From RSA9 sp036381195 (lineage in GTDB: Bacteria > Gemmatimonadota > Gemmatimonadetes > Longimicrobiales > RSA9), in contig DASVDH010000084.1 in the NCBI GenBank assembly GCA_036381195.1, positions 28,160 through 92,159 on the forward strand: a stretch of 64,000 bases of DNA, written 5' to 3'. Below the pieces are notes generated by a model. It worked only from the letters and a program-made list of their open reading frames with translations, searched no databases and was not told the origin of the DNA. Of this stretch, positions 52,079 through 60,712 are shown piece by piece (position 1 is the first letter of the stretch; every line of letters starts with the position of its first letter). Both the position numbers and the translations under genes were made by a program.

Positions 52079-52849
52079 ATGGATGTTCGACTTCCGGATT
52101 CGTACGTGCTGGCGTCGCACCGGGAGAGCACGGTCGTCGCACGCGAGGACGCGCTGGACTGGGCGCGGGGCGCGGTCGAGCGCGCGGGCACGCTGTACGC
52201 CTACGCGGCCGCGAGGGAGGATGCGCGCGTGCTCCAGGGCCGCGGCCCGGCGTACCGGATCGAGGCGCCCATCGGCTGGTGCGTGGTGCGGCATTACCGG
52301 CGCGGGGGCGAGGTGGCGCGGTGGCTGGGGGACCGCTACCTGCGCGCGGGCGAGCCGCGGCCGTTGCGCGAGTTGCGCGCCAGCGAGGAGGCGCGCCGCC
52401 GTGGCATCGAGACCCCGCCGGTCCTCGCGCTCGCGGTCTACCCCGCGGGCGCGTTCTACCGCGCGGACATCGTGACGGCGTACGTCCCCGGCGCGGTGGA
52501 TCTCGCCGCGGCGCTGTTCGGCCCCACCTCGCTCGAGGGCGGGGACCGTCTCGCGGCCTGGCGGACGGCGGGCGCGCTGCTGCGCGCCCTGGCTGAGCGC
52601 GGCGTCGTGCACGCGGACCTCAACCTGAAGAACATCCTCCTGGATCCGTCCGTCCGCCCGTTCCGCACGATGCTGCTCGACCTCGACCGTTGCCGCGTGG
52701 TGGATCGCGTCCCCCTGTTTGCCCGCTTCGCGATGCTGCGCCGGCTCCGCCGCTCGGCGGGCAGGTGGGCGGCGCTGGCGGGGCGGCCCATCACGGCCGA
52801 GGAGCGCGGCGCGTTCGAGCGCGGGTATCGCGGAGGTACCGATGGCTAG
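52079..52849 (+). CDS. 3-deoxy-D-manno-octulosonic acid kinase-like (KdkA/WaaP family)
   Basis: The 256-residue protein has the small-kinase pattern of the lipopolysaccharide kinase family: WCVVRHYRRGGEVARWLGDRYL, the catalytic loop HADLNLKNILL (His178, Asp180, Asn185), and the metal-binding LLDLDRCRV. KdkA phosphorylates the KDO sugar of lipopolysaccharide. Its last eight bases overlap the start of the GT9 gene. The neighbouring lipid A and glycosyltransferase genes support an LPS inner-core role. Confidence 0.85.
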   Translation: MDVRLPDSYVLASHRESTVVAREDALDWARGAVERAGTLYAYAAAREDARVLQGRGPAYRIEAPIGWCVVRHYRRGGEVARWLGDRYLRAGEPRPLRELRASEEARRRGIETPPVLALAVYPAGAFYRADIVTAYVPGAVDLAAALFGPTSLEGGDRLAAWRTAGALLRALAERGVVHADLNLKNILLDPSVRPFRTMLLDLDRCRVVDRVPLFARFAMLRRLRRSAGRWAALAGRPITAEERGAFERGYRGGTDG

Positions 52850-53918
52850 CGCGCTGGGGGCGCCTGCGCACCCGGTGCCGCCGTTCGGCGTGCCGCGCGA
52901 AATCGCGATCGTCATGCTCAGCGCCCTGGGCGATGCGGTGCACGTGCTGCCGGTCGTGAACGCGCTCAAGCGCGCCTGGCCGGAGTCCCGCATCACGTGG
53001 GTGATCCAGCCCGTGCCGTACCGGCTGGTGCACAACCACCCGGCGGTGGACGACTTCATCCTCTTCCACCGGCAGCGCGGCACGCGCGCACTCCGCGCCT
53101 ACATCGAGATGCGGGACCTCCTGGCCCATCGCCGCTTCGACCTCCTGTTGAGTCTCCAGGTCTACCTCAAGGCGGGGCTGCTGACCGCGCTCGCGCGCTC
53201 GACCGTGAAGCTCGGTTTCGACGTGCGGCGCGCGCGCGACCTGAACTGGTTGTTCACCACGCACCGCATCCCGGCGCGGCCCGCCGCGCACGTGCAGGAC
53301 CAGTACTTCGAGTTCCTGACGTACCTGGGCGTGGACCCGCACCCGGTCGAGTGGGGCATCGTGCTGACGGACGCGGAGCGCGAGCGGCAGCGCGAGTTCT
53401 TCGGACGGCTGGGCCGGCCGGTGTGCGGCGTGGTGGTCGGCACGAGCAACCCGGAGAAGAACTGGGCGCCCGAGCGCTACGTGCGGCTGATCCAGGCGCT
53501 CGAGTCGGAGTGGGGGTTCCGGACCGTGCTGATCGGCGGCCCCTCCGCCGGCGAACGGCGCGCCGCCGACACCATCCTCGCCGCCACGGGCACGCGCACC
53601 ATCGATGCGTTGGGCGACGACGTGCGGCGTCTGGTCTACCTGCTCGCCGGCTGCGACCTCGTGGTGAGTCCGGACACGGGGCCGCTGCACATCGCGCGCG
53701 CGCTGGACGTGCCCGTCGTCGGGCTGTACGGCTTCACCAACCCCAAGCGGCACGGCCCGTACGGCCGCTACACGGACCTGGTCGTGGACGGCTACGCGCG
53801 CTGGCCGGGCGAGGACTACCCGTGCAGCATGGAGCGGCGGCGGGGCGGGATGGACCGGGTCACCGTGGAGGCGGTGCTGGAGAAGGTGCAGCTCGCGGTC
53901 GAGCGATACGTGAGGTAA
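52842..53918 (+). CDS. Glycosyltransferase family 9 (ADP-heptose:LPS heptosyltransferase-like)
   Basis: The 358-residue protein has a GT9 layout: IAIVMLSALGDAVHVLPVVN at the start, ITWVIQPVPYRLV, FDLLLSLQVYLKAG, VVVGTSNPEKNWAPERYVRL in the middle, and LVVSPDTGPLHIARALDVPVVGLYG near the end. These enzymes add heptose to the LPS core. The ATG at 52842 overlaps the kinase gene and has GGAGGT upstream. A 214-base spacer follows before the PorX-like gene. Confidence 0.9.
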   Translation: MASALGAPAHPVPPFGVPREIAIVMLSALGDAVHVLPVVNALKRAWPESRITWVIQPVPYRLVHNHPAVDDFILFHRQRGTRALRAYIEMRDLLAHRRFDLLLSLQVYLKAGLLTALARSTVKLGFDVRRARDLNWLFTTHRIPARPAAHVQDQYFEFLTYLGVDPHPVEWGIVLTDAERERQREFFGRLGRPVCGVVVGTSNPEKNWAPERYVRLIQALESEWGFRTVLIGGPSAGERRAADTILAATGTRTIDALGDDVRRLVYLLAGCDLVVSPDTGPLHIARALDVPVVGLYGFTNPKRHGPYGRYTDLVVDGYARWPGEDYPCSMERRRGGMDRVTVEAVLEKVQLAVERYVR

Positions 53919-54095
53919 GCCAGGGCGGGGGCGAGGGCGAGGGCGGGGGCGGACACCTGCCTGACCCTCCGTCACCGAATCGAGCCCCGCCACGCCGGCG
54001 ACTTCGTCTCCATGCAGGGGATGACCCAGTGGATCCTTCTGGCCGGCCGCAGACGCGCTCCCGGTCCGAACGCCCGGAGGCATGCCCTGTCCGAA

Positions 54096-54125
54096 TTGAC
54101 CCCCCTCCCTCCGCACCGCTAACTT
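54096..54125 (+). promoter_or_regulatory. Promoter of the PorX-like gene, possibly leaderless
   Basis: TTGACC (54096-54101), an 18-base spacer and TAACTT (54120-54125) end seven bases before the ATG at 54133, so the transcript would start at or next to the start codon. No ribosome binding site is present between them, which agrees with a leaderless mRNA. Confidence 0.5.
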
Positions 54126-54132
54126 CTCTCCC

Positions 54133-55725
54133 ATGCAGGTGGTACCGAAGCGAATCCTGTGGGTGGATGACGAGGTGGAGCTCTTCGAACCCCACCTCCT
54201 TTTTCTGCGGCAGCGTGGCTATCAGGTCGACACCGCGGCCAACGGGGACGACGCGCTGGCGCTGGTCCGCGAGCAGGCGTACGACCTCGTGCTGCTGGAC
54301 GAGCAGATGCCCGGGCGCCGCGGGCTGGACGTGCTGGCGGAATTGCGCCGCGCCGAGCCGGACGCCCGGGTCGTCATGATCACGAAGTCCGAGGAGGACC
54401 GCACGCTGTTCGAGGCGATCGGCCGGCGCGTGGACGACTACCTGGTCAAGCCGGCCACGCCGCGGCAGGTGCTCTCGGTCGCGACGCGGCTGCTCGAGGG
54501 CGCGCAGCTCCGGCAGCAGCAGGCGGCGCAGGACTTCGCGGCGGGCTTCGCGGCGCTCAGCCGCCTGCGCGACGAGGCCAGGAGCTGGCGCGACTACGTC
54601 TCGCTCTACCAGGAGCTGGTGAGCTGGGACCTGCGGCTGCACGATGCGGGCGAGACCGCGCTGGCCGAGTCGGTCCAGGCGTTGATGGTGGATGTGCGCC
54701 GCGAGTTCGGCGCGCTGGTCGCGCGAGAGTACGCGGACTGGGTGAGCGCGGCGGGCGACCGCGGCGGCCAGCCCGGCGGGTCGGCCCGGCCGCCCCTCTC
54801 GACGGACGTGGTCGAGCGCTACGTGGCGCCCCACGTGGGCAGGGGCCCGTTGCTCTTCATCCTCATCGATTGCCTGCGCCTGGACCAGTGGCGCGTGTTG
54901 AGGCCGCTCCTGGCCCGCGATTTCGACGTGTCCGAGGAGCTGTACCTCAGCATCCTGCCTACGGCGACGCCGTACGCGCGCAACGCGATCTTCAGCGGCC
55001 GCTTCCCGGACGCCATCGCGCGCGAGCGGCCCGGCTGGTGGGCTACGGAGGAGGGCAGCCTGAACGCCTTCGAGGACGAGCTCTTCCGTGAGCAGCTCCG
55101 CCGTCTCACGGGCCGGGATGTGCCGGTTCATTACGAGAAGGTCTTCACGGACGCGGATTCCGAGGAGCTGGTGAACCGCCTGCGCGGCGCGTTGCGAGGC
55201 GAGACCGTGGTCGCAGCGGTGTTCAACTTCATGGACCTGCTCACGCACGGGCGCAGCGAGTCCGCGATCCTGATGGAGGTCGCGCGGGACGTTCCCGCGT
55301 TGCGCGGGCTGACGCGGCAGTGGTTCGAGCGTTCCGCGGCGTACCGGCTGCTGCGCGAGGCGGCGGCGCGGGGTGTGACGGCCATCGTCACCACGGACCA
55401 CGGCTCGATCCTGTGCGAGCGGCCAGTGACGGTGTACGCGCGCCGGGACGCGACGGCGAACCTGCGCTACAAGTTCGGCGCGGATCTCCGCGCCGAGGTG
55501 CCCTCCGCCGTGTTCGCTGTGAGCGACGAGCGGAAGCTGCGGTTCCCGCGCGGGCGCAGGGCCACGAACTACCTCCTCGCGCTCGAGGACTACTTCTTCG
55601 TCTATCCCACCAAGCTGCGGGAGTATCAGGCCCGCTACCGCGGCTCGTTCCTGCACGGCGGCGTGAGCCCCGAGGAGATGATCCTGTCGGTGGCCGTGCT
55701 GACGCCCCGCTCGGAGGCACGGTGA
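54133..55725 (+). CDS. PorX-like response regulator with PglZ/phosphatase-type domain
   Basis: The 530-residue protein has an N-terminal receiver domain with Asp12, Asp13, the phosphorylation site Asp56 (LVLLDEQMPG), Thr84 and Lys106. A helical middle follows, then a PglZ/alkaline-phosphatase-superfamily domain from about 245 (LLFILIDCLRLDQWR, SILPTATPYARNAIFSG, FNFMDLLTHGRSE, VTTDHGSILCERPV). This is the architecture of PorX, which in Bacteroidota controls type IX secretion and has phosphodiesterase activity. No DNA-binding domain is seen. It is translationally coupled to the ABC exporter gene (GTGA). Confidence 0.92.
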   Translation: MQVVPKRILWVDDEVELFEPHLLFLRQRGYQVDTAANGDDALALVREQAYDLVLLDEQMPGRRGLDVLAELRRAEPDARVVMITKSEEDRTLFEAIGRRVDDYLVKPATPRQVLSVATRLLEGAQLRQQQAAQDFAAGFAALSRLRDEARSWRDYVSLYQELVSWDLRLHDAGETALAESVQALMVDVRREFGALVAREYADWVSAAGDRGGQPGGSARPPLSTDVVERYVAPHVGRGPLLFILIDCLRLDQWRVLRPLLARDFDVSEELYLSILPTATPYARNAIFSGRFPDAIARERPGWWATEEGSLNAFEDELFREQLRRLTGRDVPVHYEKVFTDADSEELVNRLRGALRGETVVAAVFNFMDLLTHGRSESAILMEVARDVPALRGLTRQWFERSAAYRLLREAAARGVTAIVTTDHGSILCERPVTVYARRDATANLRYKFGADLRAEVPSAVFAVSDERKLRFPRGRRATNYLLALEDYFFVYPTKLREYQARYRGSFLHGGVSPEEMILSVAVLTPRSEAR

Positions 55726-57578
55726 AGCGGGACGCCGCGCTGTACGGCCGGGTGCTGAGCTACCTCGCGCCCTACAAGGCGCTGGTGGTGGCGGCGATCG
55801 TGGCCACGCTCGGATTCGCGGTCACGGACGCGTTCAGCCTGCTCATGCTGATCCCGTTCCTGAACGCGTTGTTCGGCGATGCGCCGCTCGACGTGGGGAC
55901 CGGTGAAGGCGCCATCGAGTGGGTGCTGGACCACACGGTCGGCTACTGGATCCGGCCGGATGGCGAGCCGCAGCAGATCTTGCTGAGCGTCATCCTGTTC
56001 CTCCTCGTGGTGGTCCTGGTCAAGAACGTATTCGACTTCTTCCAGGCCTACCTGGTCGTGCGGCTGGAGCAGGGCGTGACGCGCGACCTGCGCAACCAGG
56101 TGTACTCGCACCTGCTGGATCTGGATCTCCGCTTCTTCGGCCGGACGCGTGCGGGCCAGATCATCTCGCGCCTGACGAGCGACGCCGACCAGCTCCGCTC
56201 GCTGGTGACCCGCAACATCGCGAAGCTGGGGACCTCCGTGTTCCAGGTGGCCGCGACGCTCGCCACGCTGGTCGGGATCTCCCTCGAGTTGACGCTGGTC
56301 TCGATCGTCGTGCTGCCCCCGATGTTCGGGATCTGGGGCCGGATGGTGCGTCGGCTGCGGCGTGCGGACCGCGGCGTGCTGAACCTGGCGGGCGAGGTCG
56401 CCGCGCACATCCAGGAGACGCTGGGCGGGATCCGGCTGGTCAAGGCGTCGGCCGCGGAGGATTACGAGCGGCAGCGGTTTCGCGCGCTGACCCGCGCGTA
56501 TTACAAGCACTTCGTCCGGACCGAGCGGCTGCGGGCGCTGGCGGGGCCGATGACGGAGACGCTGGCCGCGTTCGGGACGGTGCTGCTGCTGTGGTACGGC
56601 AGCCGGATGGTCCTGGTCGAGGGGTCGGTGGAAGGCGCCGCGTTCATGGCGTTCCTCGCCCTCAGTCTGAAGCTCTACGCGCCGGTGAAGTGGCTCTCGA
56701 AGTTCCCGTCCTCGGTGCAGCCGGGGTTGGCGGCAGCGGAGCGGCTGTTCGAGTTCCTGGACATGCCGGTCGAGATGCAGCAGAAGCCCGGCGCGCGCGA
56801 GTTCACGGGCTTCCAGGACCGTATCCGCTTCGAGGGCGTGAGCTTCGCGTACGTCCCGGGCGAGCCGGTGCTCGAGGATGTCTCGTTCGAGGTCGCGCCG
56901 GGCGAGGTGGTGGCGCTGGTGGGGCCGAGCGGGGCGGGGAAGACCACGCTGGTGGACCTGCTGGCGCGGTTCTACGACCCGACGGCCGGCCGCATCACCG
57001 TGGATGGCGTGGACCTGCGCGAGTTCGACGTGCGCACGCTGCGCTCGCGCTTCGGGATCGTGACGCAGGACACGGTGCTGTTCCACGACACCGTGCGGGC
57101 CAACATCGCATACGGGCTGGGCGACGTGTCGCAGGAGGCGATCGAGCGCGCAGCGCGTGCCGCACGCGCGCACGAGTTCATCCTCCAGCTCCCGGACGGC
57201 TACGACACGGTGATCGGAGAGCGGGGCACGCGGCTCTCGGGCGGCCAGCGGCAGCGCATCGCCATCGCGCGCGCGATCCTGCGGGATCCGCCGGTGCTGG
57301 TCTTCGACGAGGCGACGTCCGCCCTGGACTCCGAGTCCGAACTGCTGGTGCAGCAAGCCATCGAGCAGCTCCTGGCGGGCCGGACGGTGTTCGTGATCGC
57401 ACACCGGCTCTCGACCATCCGGCGGGCGGACCAGATCCTCGTGCTGGAGGCGGGGCGGATCGTCGAGCGCGGGACGCACGAGCAGCTCCTGGCTCGTGGC
57501 GGGCTGTACCGGCACCTCTACCGGTTGCAGGTCGCGGACGGCGACGAGGCCGCGCTGCGGGCGGTGACGCCGGCCTGA
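55722..57578 (+). CDS. ABC transporter, MsbA-like fused permease/ATPase
   Basis: The 618-residue protein has an N-terminal six-helix exporter domain (residues about 18-320) and a C-terminal ATPase with Walker A GPSGAGKTT (near 403), Q-loop GIVTQDTVLFHDTV, signature LSGGQRQRIAIARA, Walker B PVLVFDEATSALDSES and the H-loop AHRLSTI. The GTG start overlaps the PorX-like stop and follows GGAGG. Its neighbours (late acyltransferase, glycosyltransferases) favour lipid A or lipid-linked cargo. Confidence 0.92.
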   Translation: MKRDAALYGRVLSYLAPYKALVVAAIVATLGFAVTDAFSLLMLIPFLNALFGDAPLDVGTGEGAIEWVLDHTVGYWIRPDGEPQQILLSVILFLLVVVLVKNVFDFFQAYLVVRLEQGVTRDLRNQVYSHLLDLDLRFFGRTRAGQIISRLTSDADQLRSLVTRNIAKLGTSVFQVAATLATLVGISLELTLVSIVVLPPMFGIWGRMVRRLRRADRGVLNLAGEVAAHIQETLGGIRLVKASAAEDYERQRFRALTRAYYKHFVRTERLRALAGPMTETLAAFGTVLLLWYGSRMVLVEGSVEGAAFMAFLALSLKLYAPVKWLSKFPSSVQPGLAAAERLFEFLDMPVEMQQKPGAREFTGFQDRIRFEGVSFAYVPGEPVLEDVSFEVAPGEVVALVGPSGAGKTTLVDLLARFYDPTAGRITVDGVDLREFDVRTLRSRFGIVTQDTVLFHDTVRANIAYGLGDVSQEAIERAARAARAHEFILQLPDGYDTVIGERGTRLSGGQRQRIAIARAILRDPPVLVFDEATSALDSESELLVQQAIEQLLAGRTVFVIAHRLSTIRRADQILVLEAGRIVERGTHEQLLARGGLYRHLYRLQVADGDEAALRAVTPA

Positions 57579-57614
57579 CGGAGGCCTACCCGCGACGGGG
57601 AGGGCACGACGACG

Positions 57615-58157
57615 ATGAAGCTGACGACGAGGAAGATCCGCCTGCGCCTCGCCTGGCTGGGCGCGCCGGTGTTCCTCTTGCTCGCGGCCCCGACGCCGGC
57701 CACGCTGGCCGCGGGCGCCGCGCTCGCCGCCGCCGGCGTGGCGCTGCGGGCCTGGGCGGCGGGCACGATCGTCAAGAACGCGGTCCTCACGATGACGGGC
57801 CCGTACGCGTACACGCGCAACCCGCTCTACCTGGGGAGCTTCCTGATCGGGCTCGGCCTGGCCGTCGCGGGCGCGCGGCTGGACGTGCTGGCCGTCTACC
57901 TCGTGGCGTACGCGCTGATCTACGGCCGGTCGATGCGCTCCGAGGCGGCAGGGCTCGAGCGCAGGTTCGGCGCGGCGTACCGCGTGTACGCGCAGAACGT
58001 GCCGCTCTTCCTCCCGCGGCTGCGGCCGTACCGGGCGGATGACCGGGCCCGGTCCCACTTCTTCATCGATCGCTACCTCGCCCACCGCGAGTACCAGGCC
58101 CCGCTCGGGATCCTGCTGGGCTTCCTCGGCCTGGCCGCGAAGATGATGCTGGGCTGA
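57615..58157 (+). CDS. PEMT/ICMT-family membrane methyltransferase-like protein
   Basis: The 180-residue membrane protein has about four helices and the family motif GPYAYTRNPLYLGSFLIGLG (near residues 62-81) and RSMRSEAAGLERRFGAAYRVY further on. These features belong to the isoprenylcysteine/phospholipid methyltransferase group (PEMT-type). The substrate is uncertain; a phospholipid or polyprenyl lipid is likely given the envelope cluster. A GGGGAGGG site lies before the ATG. Confidence 0.85.
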   Translation: MKLTTRKIRLRLAWLGAPVFLLLAAPTPATLAAGAALAAAGVALRAWAAGTIVKNAVLTMTGPYAYTRNPLYLGSFLIGLGLAVAGARLDVLAVYLVAYALIYGRSMRSEAAGLERRFGAAYRVYAQNVPLFLPRLRPYRADDRARSHFFIDRYLAHREYQAPLGILLGFLGLAAKMMLG

Positions 58158-58252
58158 CCGGACCGAGCGCGGCGCCGAACCCGGGGAGAAATCCCGAGTA
58201 CCAACTCCACACAGCACGCACCCGCACGCGTGCTCCTAGTCGGACTCGCGCC

Positions 58253-58312
58253 CGTAAACGCACTCGTACTCGCAAACGTAAACGTAAACGTACACGTACA
58301 CGTGCACGTCAA
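58253..58312. repeat. Ten consecutive CGTNNA-type hexamers before the acyltransferase gene
   Basis: From 58253 to 58312 the sequence is ten hexamers (CGTAAA three times, CGTACA twice, and near relatives), ending four bases before the ATG at 58317. It is the same repeat class as 42918-42989. It occupies the position where a ribosome binding site would be and none is recognisable. Confidence 0.85.
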
Positions 58313-58316
58313 ACGC

Positions 58317-59234
58317 ATGAGGCCGACCCTCGCGGACCGAGCGGAGTACCTCCTGTTCGCCGGCGCGACCGGGCTCGGGATCCGGCTCGGCCCGGCGGCG
58401 GCGGACCGGCTCGGCAGCTGGCTGGGCGGCGTCGCCTACCACCTCCTCCGCACGCGGCGCAGCGTCGTGGAGGAGCAGCTCCGGCTCGCGTTCCCGGACC
58501 GGGATGCGGCGTGGGTGCGGGCGACGGCCGCGGCGTGCTATCGCCACCTGGGTCGCGAGGCGCTGGCGATGCTGCGACTGGCCGGCGCGACGCCCGCCGG
58601 GATCGTGGAGCGCACGTGCGTGGCGGGGCTGGAGCAGCTCGAGCGCGTGCTCGCGGCAGGCCGGGGCGCCGTCATCGTGACAGGGCATCTCGGCAACTGG
58701 GAAATCGGCGCGGCGGCCCTCGTGGCGCGGGGCATCCCGATCGATGGCTTCGCGCAGATGCAGCGGAACCCGCTGGTCAACCGCGCCATCCTCGAGGCGC
58801 GGGCGCGGCTGGGCCTGCGGGTCTTCGACCGGCGCGGCGCGATCCGGCGTTCGCTCGAGGCGCTGCGGGAGGGCCGGGTTCCGGGCTTCGTCGCGGACCA
58901 GGACGCGCGGCGCGCGGGCGTCTTCGTGCCGTTCTTCGGCCGGCTGGCCTCGACCTCGCCCGGACCTGCGCTGGTGGCGATCCGCGCCGGCGTGCCGCTG
59001 TTCATCGGGATCGTGCTGAGGCGGCCGGACGGGCGCTACGACGTGCGGCTCGAGGAGCTCGAGAGCGACCGGAGCGGCCCGCGGGACGCCGCGGTCGAAC
59101 GGCTGACGGCGGCGTTCACGGCGCGGCTGGAGGCAGCCGTTCGCGAGGCGCCGGGCCAGTATTTCTGGCTCCACCGGCGCTGGAAGACGCGCCCGCGCAA
59201 GGAACTGGGGGAAACGGGCGGCAGTATAACCTGA
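58317..59234 (+). CDS. Lipid A biosynthesis late acyltransferase-like (LpxL/LpxM family)
   Basis: The 305-residue protein has the HtrB/LpxL layout: an N-terminal membrane segment, VVEEQLRLAFPD near residue 45, the catalytic motif His124-Leu-Gly-Asn-Trp-Glu129 (VTGHLGNWEIG), RRGAIRRSLEALREGRVPGF, DQDARRAGVFVPFFGR and a C-terminal YFWLHRRWK. It adds an acyl chain to lipid A. The ATG at 58317 lies directly after a hexamer repeat and has no clear ribosome binding site; an earlier in-frame ATG at 58230 would translate through the repeat and is unlikely. Confidence 0.9.
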   Translation: MRPTLADRAEYLLFAGATGLGIRLGPAAADRLGSWLGGVAYHLLRTRRSVVEEQLRLAFPDRDAAWVRATAAACYRHLGREALAMLRLAGATPAGIVERTCVAGLEQLERVLAAGRGAVIVTGHLGNWEIGAAALVARGIPIDGFAQMQRNPLVNRAILEARARLGLRVFDRRGAIRRSLEALREGRVPGFVADQDARRAGVFVPFFGRLASTSPGPALVAIRAGVPLFIGIVLRRPDGRYDVRLEELESDRSGPRDAAVERLTAAFTARLEAAVREAPGQYFWLHRRWKTRPRKELGETGGSIT

Positions 59235-59596
59235 CCGGCAGACGGGGCCGGGCCCAGCTCTCGCGACCGGGAGGGAGCGCCTCGCGGGCGGGGAGGGGGC
59301 CGGCCAATGCAGCGGCCAGCCGGCACGCCACGGCGGGGCGCTTGCGCGAGTGGAGGGCGCGCCGGGCCGTTGCGGGCCGGCGCCGGAGGGGTGGGGAGCC
59401 CACCAACGCGATCGCGGGACCCGCGCCACGCCGTGGCAGGGTCGTACGAGAGAGGCCCGACGCCGCGCGCGTCGTCGGGCCTCTCCCCGCCGCCGGCCCG
59501 TGGCAGGCGCGTGCGGCCGCCCGGCGGAATCCCGGCCTCCCCTCCCGCGCGGGCGCCCTGCCAGGGGCGAGCCGGCCGCCGCCCGATCGTGTACCT
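59235..59596. other. 362-base intergenic region with strong hairpin
   Basis: No gene is supported in this spacer between the acyltransferase and GT2 genes. A 13-bp perfect inverted repeat lies at 59450-59485. The rest is G+C-rich and unremarkable. Confidence 0.65.
59450..59485. terminator. 13-bp perfect hairpin, possible terminator or processing site
   Basis: GAGAGGCCCGACG (59450-59462), a 10-base loop and CGTCGGGCCTCTC (59473-59485) pair perfectly. It lies 216 bases after the acyltransferase stop and 132 bases before the GT2 start. No T-run follows, so it may act as an mRNA stability element instead. Confidence 0.5.
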
Positions 59597-59617
59597 GTGA
59601 AGGCGGGTGCGGCGGAC

Positions 59618-60712
59618 GTGATTTACATCTGTATCCCGTCCTACAACGAAGCGCGGACCATCGGCGTGTTGCTCTGGAAGATCCGCCAGGTGATGGCGAC
59701 CTTCCAGCGCGATTACCAGCTACTCGTGGTGGATGACGGCTCGACGGACGCGACGGCGAAGGTCCTCGAGCCGTACACCCGCGTGCTGCCGCTGACCGTG
59801 CTGCGCAACGAGGAGCGGCGTGGCTACGCGGCGTCGCTCGAGATGCTCTTGAGGGAAGCCGTGCGCCGGTCCAGCTACCCGCGCCGGGATGTGATCGTCA
59901 CGCTCCAGGCAGACTTCACCGAGGAGCCGAGCGAGATCCCGGCGTTCGTGAAGCGCATCGAGGGCGGCGCGGACGTGGTTACGGGCAGCACGGTCGTCGA
60001 GCCGGCTCGCCTGCCTCGCGCGGAGCGCTGGATGCGCCGCGCGCTCGCGTTCCTGCTCCGGCGCTCTGATTGGCCGGGTCCCGTGACGGACCCGGTATCC
60101 GGATTCCGCGCGTTGCGCGTGGCCTGCGTGAAGAAGGCCATGGCATCCCGCAACGGCGGGCCGTTGCTGCGCTGGGACGGCTGGGCGGCCAACGCGGAGC
60201 TGCTGCAGCTCGTCCGACCGTACTGCCGGCGCATGGAAGAGTCGCCGGTGCTGCCGCGCTACGACCGGCGGTTGCGCCCCACACGGTTCAACACCTGGGC
60301 GACCGCCCGGTCCCTGCTCCGCTTCCTGCGCGCCCGCCCGGCCGCCAACGGAGTTGCGCAGCCGGGGCCGGCCACGGCGCAGGGCTCTGAACCCGCGGCC
60401 GCCGGCGCCGGTCGCGGGCGCGGCGCCCCCGGCCGCCGGCCGCGCCGGCGGCCGCCCAGGCGGCGAGGGTCGGCGGTGGCGGTCGCCGCGCCCGCGCCGG
60501 AGGCCGGCGCGCCGGACGGACCGACCGGCCAGCCCGCAGCGGAGGAGGGGGAGGCGGCACGGCGGAGGGCGCGGCCGCCGCGCCGACGCGGCGGGCGCCG
60601 CGGGCCGCGTCGGCGCGGCGGCGCCCGGGACCAGGCGCCCGAAGCAGCCACGGGCGGCCCGGCCGCCAGTGGCGAGAGCCGGATTCACGACAACGAGGTG
60701 GGCCCCAAGTGA
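59618..60712 (+). CDS. Glycosyltransferase family 2 with arginine-rich disordered tail
   Basis: The 364-residue protein has a GT2 fold: VIYICIPSYNEARTIG at the start, QLLVVDDGSTD, VTLQADFTEEP in the position of the DxD motif, and TDPVSGFRALRVACVKKA. After about residue 245 it continues as a low-complexity tail rich in Arg, Ala, Pro and Gly. I choose GTG 59618 because the fold begins there and AGGCGGG lies upstream; GTG 59597 is an alternative. No membrane helices are seen. Its stop overlaps the next start (TGATG). Confidence 0.85.
   Translation: MIYICIPSYNEARTIGVLLWKIRQVMATFQRDYQLLVVDDGSTDATAKVLEPYTRVLPLTVLRNEERRGYAASLEMLLREAVRRSSYPRRDVIVTLQADFTEEPSEIPAFVKRIEGGADVVTGSTVVEPARLPRAERWMRRALAFLLRRSDWPGPVTDPVSGFRALRVACVKKAMASRNGGPLLRWDGWAANAELLQLVRPYCRRMEESPVLPRYDRRLRPTRFNTWATARSLLRFLRARPAANGVAQPGPATAQGSEPAAAGAGRGRGAPGRRPRRRPPRRRGSAVAVAAPAPEAGAPDGPTGQPAAEEGEAARRRARPPRRRGGRRGPRRRGGARDQAPEAATGGPAASGESRIHDNEVGPK

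Noticed and set aside
52595..53918. Additional sugar kinase or heptosyltransferase gene hidden in the overlap of 52842-52849
   Set aside because: The overlap is eight bases only and both proteins are complete; no third frame has recognisable sequence.
59235..59596. Possible tRNA or small RNA in the 362-base spacer
   Set aside because: No cloverleaf with TTCGA-type T-loop or CCA end is visible; only a simple 13-bp hairpin is present.
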